DNA of 64,000 nt from an uncultured Lachnospiraceae bacterium (GCA_947632515.1 CANRPO010000006.1:54069-118068), one strand, 5' to 3'. Shown: positions 51,611 through 60,961, counted from the first letter of the stretch. Numbers and translations are program-made. Notes: generated from the letters alone by a model not told the origin.

Positions 51611-53407
51611 TTATTGCTCCTGAAACAGCGGTATAATCATATTCTCCTCAAACTCCTGCTCATCAAGCGGCGGATTCATGTATTCCAACGGCTTAGACTC
51701 CATCTGTCCGTCTTTCCGCTTATAAGAAACCTGCTTCGGTACGGCAGTCAGTCCGATCGGCGTAAAGACCTCGCAGATAACTGGTCCGTCATATGCAAGC
51801 ACTTCCGCTACCCCCTGTTTCAACTCCTGATTGTTATGAATCTGACAAGTTTTGATGCCATACGCCTCTGCGATACGTGCGATCGGCGGAATCGTAAGGT
51901 CGGAAGATTCATCACAAGCCACCAGATGGCCTTGGAACACATTGGTCTGCGTTGCCTTGATTGCCCCGTATCCTCTATTGCTAAGGACAAATATCTTGAT
52001 CGGCAGATTCAGCCTACGAATGGTCTCCAGCTCCTGTATATTCATCACGAAGCCGCCGTCACCGTTGACACCCACGGTCCTTTTACCGCCGCTTGCCAGA
52101 CATGCCCCTATCGTGGACGGCAAGCCGTATCCCATGCTTGCCAGCCCTTTGGTGCAGAACACTCTCTGCCCCTTTTTGACTCGGAAGGTCTGCATGGAAA
52201 TGTCTATACAGCTCCCGGAACTGCCGGATACATAGACATCATCCGCCGTAAGCTGCTCGGAAATCGTATCAAGCAGGCAGTAGGTATTAACCAGATCCTT
52301 TTGCTCCCAATATGCCGGCTGTACGATCGGGTATTTCTTTTTCAGCCTGTCCGCATAGGAGAACCAATCAGTTCTTGGTTTTTTCTGTATCTTATCCTTA
52401 TATTTCAGCAAAGTCTGTATAAAATACTTCGCATCCGCACATACGGGAATGTCCGGTCTTACGTTGATTTTATGCAACTCTGCTTCGTCGATATCCACCA
52501 TCACTTTGACAGCGGCTCTCGCAAAGCCGTCAAAGTTATATCCCGTCTGCAGCAGATTCAGTCTGGCCCCGATACTCAGGAAGAAATCGGAATTCTGCTG
52601 GATAAAATTGGCATACCGATGTCCCAAGCCGCCCGGTCTGCCGTAATACAGCGGATCGTTCTCTGTCATCAGATCTATCCCGTTCCATGTAGTCAAAACA
52701 GGAATATGCAGGACATTCACCAATTCTTCAAATTCCTGTATGCCGTCAGCCAGACGGATGCCATTTCCTGCAAGCAGTACCGGCCTTGCGGAGGCATTCA
52801 GACGTTCTATGACGTCCAAGACCACGCTGTCGATATCCGGCAGTTCTTCCGGTTCTGGCGTATAGCCTTCCATGCTGTCTTCCTCAACCATGCTTGCCTG
52901 TACATCCAGCGGAATATCCAGCCACACAGGACCTTTCCGCCCATGAGTCGCCTCATACAAGGCTCTATCCATATGGTATTTGATCATTTCCGGCTCCATG
53001 ACCACTGCCGCATATTTTGTGATCGGTTTTACCACCGAGATAATATCCAATTCCTGCATACCTTGCTGCCGAAGCCCCTGATCTCTGATCATATCAAGGC
53101 GTTTCACCTGGCCAGACACCACAAACATCGGCGTGGATTCCAGATAAGCTCCAGCAATGCCTGTCAGGGCATTGGTTCCGCCCGGCCCGGTCGTCACCAT
53201 GAGAAGGCCGATCTTATTATTGACTCTGGCATAGGCTTCCGCCGCGATCGCACAGCCCTGCTCGTGCTGGCCGCATACAAATTTGATCTTACTGCTTTTC
53301 CCCAAGGAATCGTTCAAATGCATAGCGCCGCCGCCTGGCAGCATAAACATATGTCCTACATTTAGTTGTTCTAATCTTTGAATCACATAATCCGATACTT
53401 TTATCAC
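51611..53407 (-). CDS. Acetolactate-synthase-like thiamine diphosphate enzyme (YerE-like)
   Basis: This 598-residue ThDP enzyme has the catalytic Glu49 in GQHEQ and the ThDP-binding stretch beginning NGDGGF and ending near LSNRGYG. Acetolactate synthase joins pyruvate-derived two-carbon units. The homologue YerE adds such a unit to C-4 of a CDP-3,6-dideoxy-4-keto sugar. The location, directly after rfbFGH and an aldolase and with no isoleucine/valine genes nearby, argues for sugar branching, not amino-acid synthesis. It starts with GTG at 53407, with AGGAG upstream. Confidence 0.88.
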   Translation of the reverse strand: MIKVSDYVIQRLEQLNVGHMFMLPGGGAMHLNDSLGKSSKIKFVCGQHEQGCAIAAEAYARVNNKIGLLMVTTGPGGTNALTGIAGAYLESTPMFVVSGQVKRLDMIRDQGLRQQGMQELDIISVVKPITKYAAVVMEPEMIKYHMDRALYEATHGRKGPVWLDIPLDVQASMVEEDSMEGYTPEPEELPDIDSVVLDVIERLNASARPVLLAGNGIRLADGIQEFEELVNVLHIPVLTTWNGIDLMTENDPLYYGRPGGLGHRYANFIQQNSDFFLSIGARLNLLQTGYNFDGFARAAVKVMVDIDEAELHKINVRPDIPVCADAKYFIQTLLKYKDKIQKKPRTDWFSYADRLKKKYPIVQPAYWEQKDLVNTYCLLDTISEQLTADDVYVSGSSGSCIDISMQTFRVKKGQRVFCTKGLASMGYGLPSTIGACLASGGKRTVGVNGDGGFVMNIQELETIRRLNLPIKIFVLSNRGYGAIKATQTNVFQGHLVACDESSDLTIPPIARIAEAYGIKTCQIHNNQELKQGVAEVLAYDGPVICEVFTPIGLTAVPKQVSYKRKDGQMESKPLEYMNPPLDEQEFEENMIIPLFQEQ

Positions 53408-53430
53408 GAAATAACCGTCTCCTAATCTGC

Positions 53431-55044
53431 TTATTGATCAAATATACTTTCGGTGATAAATTCTATCTTCCGGCATGCAGATGCCGACCTCTTGAAGTCC
53501 TGAAACATCTCTGTAATCTCTCTATTCAAGTTTGCCCAGTTTACTCCCGGATTCACTGCCGGGAGAAGGGGATCCGCATAACTTTCGTTATAGGTATCCT
53601 TAAATCCGTCAAAACCACAGATGGCGACCTTTTCTATCCCAAGATAATCCATCAGTCTGAGACAACAGATCGCAGCGTTGTCAAAATATTTCCAACCGTT
53701 CTTGATCACATTGTGAAATCCAACGATCCGCTCATGCTCTGATGCTTCTGCCTTTATATTAGACAGTACGATCTTCTCAGTAGATGCGAATCGATCACAG
53801 TCTGACTGTTTCGCATAGTCATACCGCAAGAGATTTACAAAAAACATATAGTCATAATCATAATCTGCTACAAAAGCATTGATGCCAACAACAACTGCCT
53901 GTTTCTCTTCAATATAACGCTTCACCGATTCGCATTGTGTTACAGCAGTTTTACCCGGCGCGATCAACAATATCTCACGTCCTTGCAGTTTCTCTTTCAG
54001 CTCCTGCACTGCTATTGTATCATCAATATATTGATTTTGATTTTCCAAATATTTTTGTTCCAACAGATCATAATCATACTTCTGTCGTTCACCAAGTTGC
54101 AGTGATTCTATGATATTGCGCATATCCTTCGCGCTGGTCTTATGCTCGTTGAGAAGATACGCAATATTATTGACATGACAGCAGTACATACCCGCAATAA
54201 AATACGGTGTGGAATATCCCCATTGATATTTCTCCTGAAAATATTCCATATAAGTGTCAATGGCATCCATCACGGCATCCAGATCATAATGACAGCCGCA
54301 TCTGCGATTCAGGTAACTTGTGACAAGCTCAGTCGTCGCATTACCCGCTCCTCTGCCCATTCCGCACAGACTGGCATCCACGATCAGTCCTCTCTCCTCA
54401 GATCGCATCATCTCAATAAAATGCATCGTCAGCGCAAAGGAAAGCTGCTGATTGTTGTGGGAATGAAACCCCAACTGTATCGCAGGATCCAAATGTCGGT
54501 TCAATATCCCGACGATCCGTTCCAGATCATCTTCATACATGGCTCCGAAAGTATCTACCACAGATAACGACACAGGCGCCGCATCATTGACAGCCGCCGC
54601 CAGATCGATCAACTCGCTTTCCGAGTATGCCAGCGTATTTGCCGCCTGAAAAAAAATCTGATATCCCTTATCCTTGATCTTCTTCCCCACTTCGATTCCC
54701 TGACGGTATTTTTCATGGGGAAACACGATCCGCACAGCGTCAATGGACTGCTCGTCACACTCTGGCAAATAGGACAGATCATAGCGATCCCAGTCGATCA
54801 TGACCGTATAGACCGTTTCTCCCTTTTTCTTAGGCAGATATCGCTTAAGATCCGCCGGAACATGGTAATAACTTGTCCCCGGCTGATGTTCGCTGTTTTT
54901 CAGCCACCCGCACTCAATGATATCAACGCCGGCCTCTTCCAGCTTATGGATAATCCCCTTGATCGCCGCTGTGCCAAACTGGGCATTCACTATATAAGCG
55001 CCATCGCGCAATGTACAATCCAGTAACTTAATTTGCTTATTCAT
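53431..55044 (-). CDS. DRE-TIM (HMGL-like) aldolase with C-terminal extension
   Basis: This 537-residue protein begins with a DRE-TIM metallolyase barrel: LLDCTLRDGAYI near residue 7, the metal motif HSHNNQQ near 193, and CGMGRGAGNATTELV. Relatives include 4-hydroxy-2-oxovalerate aldolase, which cleaves 4-hydroxy-2-oxo acids to pyruvate and an aldehyde. The last 200 residues form a separate Rossmann-like domain (ILLIAPGKTAV, VVGINAFVADYDYDYMFF) of unknown role. The gene lies between rfbH and the ThDP enzyme and may supply or use the 2-oxo acid for it. The ribosome site is weak. Confidence 0.87.
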   Translation of the reverse strand: MNKQIKLLDCTLRDGAYIVNAQFGTAAIKGIIHKLEEAGVDIIECGWLKNSEHQPGTSYYHVPADLKRYLPKKKGETVYTVMIDWDRYDLSYLPECDEQSIDAVRIVFPHEKYRQGIEVGKKIKDKGYQIFFQAANTLAYSESELIDLAAAVNDAAPVSLSVVDTFGAMYEDDLERIVGILNRHLDPAIQLGFHSHNNQQLSFALTMHFIEMMRSEERGLIVDASLCGMGRGAGNATTELVTSYLNRRCGCHYDLDAVMDAIDTYMEYFQEKYQWGYSTPYFIAGMYCCHVNNIAYLLNEHKTSAKDMRNIIESLQLGERQKYDYDLLEQKYLENQNQYIDDTIAVQELKEKLQGREILLIAPGKTAVTQCESVKRYIEEKQAVVVGINAFVADYDYDYMFFVNLLRYDYAKQSDCDRFASTEKIVLSNIKAEASEHERIVGFHNVIKNGWKYFDNAAICCLRLMDYLGIEKVAICGFDGFKDTYNESYADPLLPAVNPGVNWANLNREITEMFQDFKRSASACRKIEFITESIFDQ

Positions 55045-55074
55045 ATGATTTTGCCCGTGTTCTATATCCTTATG

Positions 55075-56418
55075 CTACTGTAATGTTTCTCGTATTTCTT
55101 TCGCCATATAATCGATCATCTCATCCGTCATCCCCGGATAGACCCCCACCCAGAAACTATCCCTCATGATTCGGTCCGTATTATCTAAACCGCCAACGAT
55201 ACGATACCCTTCCCCACTTTCCCGCAGTTCATCAAAACATGGGTGTTTAATCAGATTGCCGGCGAAGAGCATTCTCGTCTGAATCCCCTTGGACTCGACA
55301 TACTGCACGATTTTGCTTCTGTCCGTTCCTTCCTTACAGGTAATCAGGAAACCGAACCAACTCGGATCCGCATTTTCACAGGTCTCAGGCAAAATCAGAT
55401 ATTTTTCCGTGCCTGCCAATCCTTCTTTTAAACGTTTGAAATTGTGTTTTCTTCTCTCTGCGAACAACGGCAGCTTATCGAGCTGCGCGCACCCGACGGC
55501 CGCCTGCAGATCAGTGGCTTTCAGATTATAACCAAAGTGAGAGTACACATATTTGTGATCGTACCCAAGCGGCAGTTCTCCGTACTGTCTGTCAAATCTG
55601 TGTCCGCACAGATTATCTGTCCCGGAGGGGCAGACACAGTCGCGTCCCCAGTCACGCAAAGAACGGACTGCCTTATGCAATAAGGGATTATCTGTATAGA
55701 CCGCGCCGCCTTCTCCCATCGTCATATGGTGCGGCGGATAGAAACTGGACGTTCCGATATCTCCAATCGTCCCCGTATATTTCCATTTTCCATCCAACAA
55801 GTATTTTGATCCTAGCGCATCGCAGTTATCTTCTATCAGCCACAGACTATTTTCATCACAGAATTTTTTTACAGCCGCTAAGTCAAAAGGATTGCCTAAC
55901 GTATGTGCCAACATCACCGCCTTCGTTTTATCAGACAATGCCTCTTCTAGCATCGAAACGTCAATATTGTATTGTGGAATCGTCACATCCACGAACACCG
56001 GAACCGCCCCGTATTGCAGCATAGGCGTAATAGTAGTTGGAAAGCCCGCCGCAACCGTGATCACCTCATCTCCGCGCTTTATTCTTCTGTCCCCCAAAAG
56101 CGGTGAAGCCAGCGCCATAAACGCGAGCAGATTTGCTGATGACCCGGAATTAACCAGAGAGCAGAATCGAATCCCCAGATAGTCCGCCAGTCTTTTTTCA
56201 AATTCTTCCGTGAATCTGCCTGAAGTCAACCAAAAATCCAACAGCGCATCCGTGAGATTGCACATTTCCTTCTCGTCATAGATCCTCCCTGCATAGGAGA
56301 TTCTGTCGCCCTCAGTGAAGGGCTTATCCTGTCTAGGTTTCTGAAAATCATGAAAATACTGTGTTACAAGGTTTTTGATCTCTTCTCTTGCCTGTGCCTC
56401 GCTGTTCCAAGCTGCCAT
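55075..56418 (-). CDS. rfbH: CDP-6-deoxy-4-keto-glucose 3-dehydrase (E1)
   Basis: This 447-residue PMP-dependent, iron-sulfur dehydrase removes the C-3 hydroxyl of CDP-6-deoxy-4-keto-glucose. Its hallmark, a histidine in place of the PLP-binding lysine, is visible in SFYPPHHMTMGEGGAV. The [2Fe-2S] ligands appear as CVC-x7-C (DCVCPSGTDNLCG) with an earlier Cys in DNCDALG. AAGGGG precedes the start at 56418. The partner reductase E3 (DdhD/AscD type) is not in this window. Part of the rfbF-rfbG-rfbH series. Confidence 0.95.
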   Translation of the reverse strand: MAAWNSEAQAREEIKNLVTQYFHDFQKPRQDKPFTEGDRISYAGRIYDEKEMCNLTDALLDFWLTSGRFTEEFEKRLADYLGIRFCSLVNSGSSANLLAFMALASPLLGDRRIKRGDEVITVAAGFPTTITPMLQYGAVPVFVDVTIPQYNIDVSMLEEALSDKTKAVMLAHTLGNPFDLAAVKKFCDENSLWLIEDNCDALGSKYLLDGKWKYTGTIGDIGTSSFYPPHHMTMGEGGAVYTDNPLLHKAVRSLRDWGRDCVCPSGTDNLCGHRFDRQYGELPLGYDHKYVYSHFGYNLKATDLQAAVGCAQLDKLPLFAERRKHNFKRLKEGLAGTEKYLILPETCENADPSWFGFLITCKEGTDRSKIVQYVESKGIQTRMLFAGNLIKHPCFDELRESGEGYRIVGGLDNTDRIMRDSFWVGVYPGMTDEMIDYMAKEIRETLQ

Positions 56419-56447
56419 TTGTTCGCCCCTTCTGCCTTTTCTTTGTG

Positions 56448-57512
56448 TTATGAACACCCTATACAGGCTTTTACTCCCATAAACTCCTGTATCTCTCTTT
56501 CCATCTCCCCGGCAATATCGCCGTTTTCTATGTATACACGGGTAAAGCTACAAGTCTGTTCGACCGCCTCCGCGATATCCCATCGCGGAGACCACCCGAT
56601 TTTCTTCTTAATTTTAGAACAGTCCAATTTTAAAAAGTTGGATTCATGCGGTCCGCCTGCATCCTGAGCTATCCACCTCTGCCCGGCACCCCATTTTTCA
56701 CAGAACAGATCGACAAGCTCCCCCGTTGTCACGCAGTCGCCGTCGTCCGGCCCAACATTATAACAATCGGCATAAACTAAATCTTCATACTGCATTTTTG
56801 CTATTGTCAAATAGGCGGACAATGGTTCCAACACATGCTGATAAGGCCGTATCGAAAATGGATTGCGCACGATAATCGGCTGTTTCCGCATGGCTGCTCT
56901 GACACAATCGGGGATGATCCTATCCTCCGAAAAATCGCCGCCGCCGATGACATTGCCGGCCCTTGCCGTGGACACCGCAATATTCCGTTCCTCAAGAAAA
57001 GAACTCCGATAGCTATGCGTGACCAGTTCCGAGCAAGATTTACTGTTGGAATAAGGATCGTAACCATCCAAAGGATCCGTCTCGCGATACCCCCACTCCC
57101 ATTCCCTGTTCAAATATACCTTATCGGTAGTCACATTCAGGAATGACCTGACACTCTCGCTGTTTCTGATACACTCACAGATGTTGACCGTCCCCATCAC
57201 ATTCGTCTCATAAGTACCATGCGGATCGCGATAGGATCTGCGGACGATAGGCTGTGCCGCCAGATGAAATACGATTTCCGGTTCAGCCGCCTTGAAAATC
57301 TGTTGCAACCTTTCTCTGTCTCTCACATCACCGAAAACACTGTTTATCCCGGCAGCTACGCCACTCATTTCATACAGATTAGGCTCATCGGCCGGAGCCA
57401 GAGCATACCCTGTCACTTCTGCACCCGCATCTGTCAGCATCTTACAGAGCCATGCGCCCTTAAATCCCGTATGTCCTGTCACAAACACCTTTTTGCCGTG
57501 ATAAAATTCCAT
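56448..57512 (-). CDS. rfbG: CDP-glucose 4,6-dehydratase
   Basis: This 354-residue extended short-chain dehydrogenase converts CDP-glucose to CDP-4-keto-6-deoxyglucose. The NAD motif is VTGHTGFKG and the active-site pair is YSNSK (YDPYSNSKSC). PIVRRSYRDPHGTYETN is characteristic of RfbG. The start at 57512 gives normal length, overlaps nothing and lies eight bases past the rfbF stop. A longer frame to 57611 is rejected. The ribosome site is weak, suggesting reinitiation. Confidence 0.95.
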   Translation of the reverse strand: MEFYHGKKVFVTGHTGFKGAWLCKMLTDAGAEVTGYALAPADEPNLYEMSGVAAGINSVFGDVRDRERLQQIFKAAEPEIVFHLAAQPIVRRSYRDPHGTYETNVMGTVNICECIRNSESVRSFLNVTTDKVYLNREWEWGYRETDPLDGYDPYSNSKSCSELVTHSYRSSFLEERNIAVSTARAGNVIGGGDFSEDRIIPDCVRAAMRKQPIIVRNPFSIRPYQHVLEPLSAYLTIAKMQYEDLVYADCYNVGPDDGDCVTTGELVDLFCEKWGAGQRWIAQDAGGPHESNFLKLDCSKIKKKIGWSPRWDIAEAVEQTCSFTRVYIENGDIAGEMEREIQEFMGVKACIGCS

Positions 57513-57520
57513 TGTTTCTT

Positions 57521-58297
57521 TCAACTGTCCCACACCTTCCACGGCGCTTTTCCACTCTCCCACAGATTTTCCAGCTTTTCTTTCTCCTGCATCGTATCCA
57601 TACACTGCCAAAATCCCGTATATCTGTACGCCATCAACTGATTGTCCTTGACTAGATTTTCCAACGGTTCCCTCTCCAGAACCATGCTGTCACCCTCGAT
57701 ATAGTCAAAAACCTGTGGCTCGCATACCATGAAACCCATATTGACAACACTGCCGTCCGCGTCGTTTTTTTCACGGAAACCGTTCACCTGATTATCCCTG
57801 TTAATATCCAGCACTCCAAATTTCTGTCCGACGCTTGTCGCCGTCACGGTGCAGTACTTTCCATGCGACTTGTGGAACTCTACAAGCTTGTCTATATTGA
57901 TGTCTGACACCCCATCCCCGTAAGTCAGCAGGAAAGGCTCGTCCCCTATATACTTCTGTATTCTCTTGACCCGCCCTCCGGTCATAGTATTCAACCCCGT
58001 GTCAATGACCGACACGCGCCATGGCTCGGAATAGGTGGAGTGTACTTCCATATTGTTCTCTTTTAAGTCAAAAGTGACGTCCGAACTATGCAGATAATAA
58101 TTTGCGAACCATTCTTTGATAACTTGCTGCTTATAGCCCGCGCAGATAATAAAATCATTGTATCCATAGTATCCGTACAGTTTCATGATATGCCACAGAA
58201 TCGGTCTGCCGCCGATCTCGATCATGGGTTTCGGTCGCAGATGGCTTTCTTCGCTGATTCGAGTCCCACGGCCACCCGCCAAAATCACCACTTTCAT
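57521..58297 (-). CDS. rfbF: Glucose-1-phosphate cytidylyltransferase
   Basis: This 258-residue nucleotidyltransferase makes CDP-glucose from glucose-1-phosphate and CTP. LAGGRGTRISEESHLRPKPM at the N-terminus is the nucleotide-binding signature of this enzyme. LTYGDGVSDI carries the metal-binding Asp. The length is normal. It is the first enzyme of the CDP-sugar route here. The ATG overlaps the stop of the SH3-domain gene (ATGA). Confidence 0.96.
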   Translation of the reverse strand: MKVVILAGGRGTRISEESHLRPKPMIEIGGRPILWHIMKLYGYYGYNDFIICAGYKQQVIKEWFANYYLHSSDVTFDLKENNMEVHSTYSEPWRVSVIDTGLNTMTGGRVKRIQKYIGDEPFLLTYGDGVSDINIDKLVEFHKSHGKYCTVTATSVGQKFGVLDINRDNQVNGFREKNDADGSVVNMGFMVCEPQVFDYIEGDSMVLEREPLENLVKDNQLMAYRYTGFWQCMDTMQEKEKLENLWESGKAPWKVWDS

Positions 58298-58938
58298 TGC
58301 TCTTGCACTTCTTTCTTCTCTATTGGTTCTGTATCTTTTGTCTCTTCGTTTCTTGTTTGATCCTCTTCATCCGTCGACTCTTCTTCATCCATATCCTCGA
58401 TCTCTAAGACTTCTTTTTTTTCATCTCCAGCTCCGCCGTCTTCCTTCTGTTCCTCTTCTTTCGCGTTCTTCACCGCAGACACGATGCCCAACCCAAAGAT
58501 CGCAAGAATCAGGGCCGCAATCACAATGCCCCAGATCAGGGATGTCCTTCTCTGTCTCGCAGCCAGTTCGGCCTCCTCCACATACCGCTGCTCCTCCTGC
58601 GCTACGCCGTCCATCTCCTGCGCCAGACTATCCAGTTCTTCTTCGGCATACACTTCCAGCACACCGCTCTCCACATACCCTTCCAGTTCCTGATAGAGCA
58701 CCCTGCTCCAACCGTCTTCTTCGCTCTCCACGATGACGGCCGTCCCGGCCTGCAATTCGCCCACCGTGGCGCTCCCCGCATCCGCAGCCTCCTTCACCCC
58801 GGTGTTCGCCGTCACCTCATACAGAGTGCCGACCGTCGCATCTTCCGCCGCATGCGCCTGCATTCCCATCCCCGCAAACATACACAGGACAAGCAGGGCA
58901 AGCACTGATTTCTTTGATCCGTTTCCTCTCTTTTTCAT
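58294..58938 (-). CDS. Secreted/anchored SH3-domain protein
   Basis: This 214-residue protein has a signal peptide (VLALLVLCMFAGMGMQAHA), a bacterial SH3-type domain (about 35-95, VTANTGVKEAADAGS and GWSRVLY), a short helical stretch, one transmembrane helix (LIWGIVIAALILAIFGLGIV) and a very acidic Glu/Asp/Lys-rich tail of about 50 residues. The role is unknown; SH3b domains usually bind wall peptides. AGGGAG precedes the start at 58938. It is coupled to rfbF by a four-base overlap, which is unusual for such a different protein. Confidence 0.82.
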   Translation of the reverse strand: MKKRGNGSKKSVLALLVLCMFAGMGMQAHAAEDATVGTLYEVTANTGVKEAADAGSATVGELQAGTAVIVESEEDGWSRVLYQELEGYVESGVLEVYAEEELDSLAQEMDGVAQEEQRYVEEAELAARQRRTSLIWGIVIAALILAIFGLGIVSAVKNAKEEEQKEDGGAGDEKKEVLEIEDMDEEESTDEEDQTRNEETKDTEPIEKKEVQEQ

Positions 58939-59033
58939 ACCGTCTCCCTTTCCATAACCGTCGGCAGTCATTCGCCGGCCCTCAGGCGCTCCGTGACCGC
59001 GCCGCCTGCCTCGTGCCGTGGCGTGCAGCCGTC

Positions 59034-60911
59034 TCAATCGTTATACAGGATCGTGAAATGCCCGTAGGTGTCTTCATGCGTATACTTCTCCGCCCATTCT
59101 CCCGCATACGGGTCGTCAAAGGCAAAGACCAGTATATCCTCCGCCGTGATCTCCTCCCCGTAGTCTTCCGGCTCCTCCTTCCGTTTCATGACCCGGATGT
59201 CCACATCCCTGTCCATGAACTGCAGGATGCCGATGTAGGCCCGTCTGCCGTCGTCCATGTAGATGACGTCCCTGCCGCCTTCACCGGCGAGCGAAACGAT
59301 CCTGTCCGCCACCCGCGTATCACGGAAAGCCGCGTTCTTAAAGGGCAGCAGATACAGATTGTCCGCACGGACCGCCAGCGCCAGTTCTGCCGCCGCAGCC
59401 AGTGCCAGAAAATACCATCTCCCTCTGCGGCTCCTGCAAAAGAACACCAGTGCCGCCACCGCCAGCGTGAGGAACTCCCCAAAAAGCCAGGCCGTAAGAT
59501 AAAACCGTTCCGGCGTATAGCCTTCCGGCCTGTACAGATAGCTGATCCCCACCATGAAGTATCCCAGATACTGCCCCGATCCGGTATGCGCGATCTGCCG
59601 TGTGACCATAAAGAGCACCGCCGCATGCGCCGCGGCGAAAACGCCCGTCACAAGAAACGCCGTGCGCCGCCGCACCTTCCACAGCGCGGCAAATCCCGCC
59701 GCCGTCACAAAGGGGACGATCAGCTCGCTGTATCTCCCGTAAGTGTAGTCGTCCACCTCGCCCCGTCCCAGCAGATACACCGATGCGATCAGGATCTGGG
59801 CCGCCGCGGTCAGCAGCACATAAAACGCCATCTCCGCCCGCGCCGTCTCCCCGGCGTCCGCCGTGCCGCGCCGTCTCCCGTCCGACGCATCCTCCAAGCC
59901 TGCGCGCCTTCCCCCGCGTATGCGGAACGTCTGCAGCGCGAAACGCGCCAGGGCAAAAATCCCCCAGTAGAACAGCCCGAAGGTCGCAAGGCCCAGATAT
60001 AAGATCCCGCCGAGCACCGTGACAACCAGATCATAAAATCCTTCCTTCGTACGGATGTAACCGATCTTCGCAAGCTGCCCGCCGTAATCATTGTCTGCGG
60101 CGAGGACGGGATCCATGCCTCCGAAGACATGTGCGAAGGCGTAGTCCTTCATGTACGCCGCCGCAGGAAACGACAACAGGACGATCCCGAGGATCACAAG
60201 AAGGTGCCGCTTTTTCCCTCCCCGCAGGATATGTACCGTCAGTACGGTCAGGGCCGACAGCAGGATCCCCACCGTCCGCATGTGGACCGTGTAGGCATAC
60301 GCCAGCGTCAGCATAAGCAGGAGCAGCGCCTGCAGCCTGTCCTCCTCCAGATACCGGTACAGCAGATACCCTGACGCGGCATACAGGAACACCAGAAGCG
60401 TCTCCGTCATGGTCACCTGCGCATAGAACAGATTCCACGGGGCCGTGACCGTGAGGGCCGCGAACAGGGAGACCGGCATGTCCGCCTCCAGAAACATCCT
60501 TCTCACCGTGCCGGCCAGAAGAAGATACGCGGCGGCAAGGAAGACAAAGTTCAGGCCCACGGCGATCCTGTATGCCGGAACCGCATCCCGGCACAGCCGG
60601 AAGATGGGAAACAGCACCAGTCCGTAGCCATAGGAAAAGTACGGCCCCAGCGAGGTGATGTCCGACCAGTCATAACCGGACACCCACGCGCCGCAGGACC
60701 AGTAGGCGAACTCGTCCGGAAAGAGAAGGAACCCGTATATGTCTCCCATCTTCAATATCCCGAAAGCGGCCACGACAGAAAGCACCAGCGCCAGGCTGCC
60801 CTGCCGCAGATCCGGCCTTCCGTTTCTCTGCCCCTGCTCTGTCCTCATATGTCCCGCGCTGCCTTTTCCCTCTGTTTTTCCCGTTTTTACGAAATACGGG
60901 GGAGCGGTCAT
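59034..60911 (-). CDS. Large GT-C-like membrane protein (GT39 type)
   Basis: This is a 625-residue membrane protein with about 12 helices. The first outer loop contains FPDEFAYWSCGAWVSGYDW, the D-E pair expected of GT-C (ArnT/GT39) enzymes that use polyprenyl-linked sugars. A soluble C-terminal part of about 150 residues follows. The start is unclear: ATG at 60911 has the G9 tract ending four bases upstream as its only ribosome-like site, while ATG at 60848 has AAAGG. Which is used depends on the tract. It could act as a glycosyltransferase in the locus. Confidence 0.75.
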   Translation of the reverse strand: MTAPPYFVKTGKTEGKGSAGHMRTEQGQRNGRPDLRQGSLALVLSVVAAFGILKMGDIYGFLLFPDEFAYWSCGAWVSGYDWSDITSLGPYFSYGYGLVLFPIFRLCRDAVPAYRIAVGLNFVFLAAAYLLLAGTVRRMFLEADMPVSLFAALTVTAPWNLFYAQVTMTETLLVFLYAASGYLLYRYLEEDRLQALLLLMLTLAYAYTVHMRTVGILLSALTVLTVHILRGGKKRHLLVILGIVLLSFPAAAYMKDYAFAHVFGGMDPVLAADNDYGGQLAKIGYIRTKEGFYDLVVTVLGGILYLGLATFGLFYWGIFALARFALQTFRIRGGRRAGLEDASDGRRRGTADAGETARAEMAFYVLLTAAAQILIASVYLLGRGEVDDYTYGRYSELIVPFVTAAGFAALWKVRRRTAFLVTGVFAAAHAAVLFMVTRQIAHTGSGQYLGYFMVGISYLYRPEGYTPERFYLTAWLFGEFLTLAVAALVFFCRSRRGRWYFLALAAAAELALAVRADNLYLLPFKNAAFRDTRVADRIVSLAGEGGRDVIYMDDGRRAYIGILQFMDRDVDIRVMKRKEEPEDYGEEITAEDILVFAFDDPYAGEWAEKYTHEDTYGHFTILYND

Positions 60912-60915
60912 GACG

Positions 60916-60924
60916 CCCCCCCCC
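60916..60924 (-). repeat. G9 tract just before the start codon of the GT-C-like gene
   Basis: Nine G end four bases before the ATG at 60911, in the place of a Shine-Dalgarno sequence. Length change would alter its strength and spacing. Confidence 0.85.
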
Positions 60925-60961
60925 TATTCGCAAAACAGAATTCTTTTTTGCCGGAAAGCAA

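Noticed and set aside
51614..53365. 583-codon open frame on the plus strand opposite the ThDP enzyme
   Set aside because: The minus-strand gene has strong family motifs. The antisense frame is His/Arg/Leu-rich without any domain.
51611..53407. Housekeeping acetolactate synthase for branched-chain amino acids
   Set aside because: No ilvN, ilvC or ilvD nearby; the gene is coupled to sugar-pathway genes.
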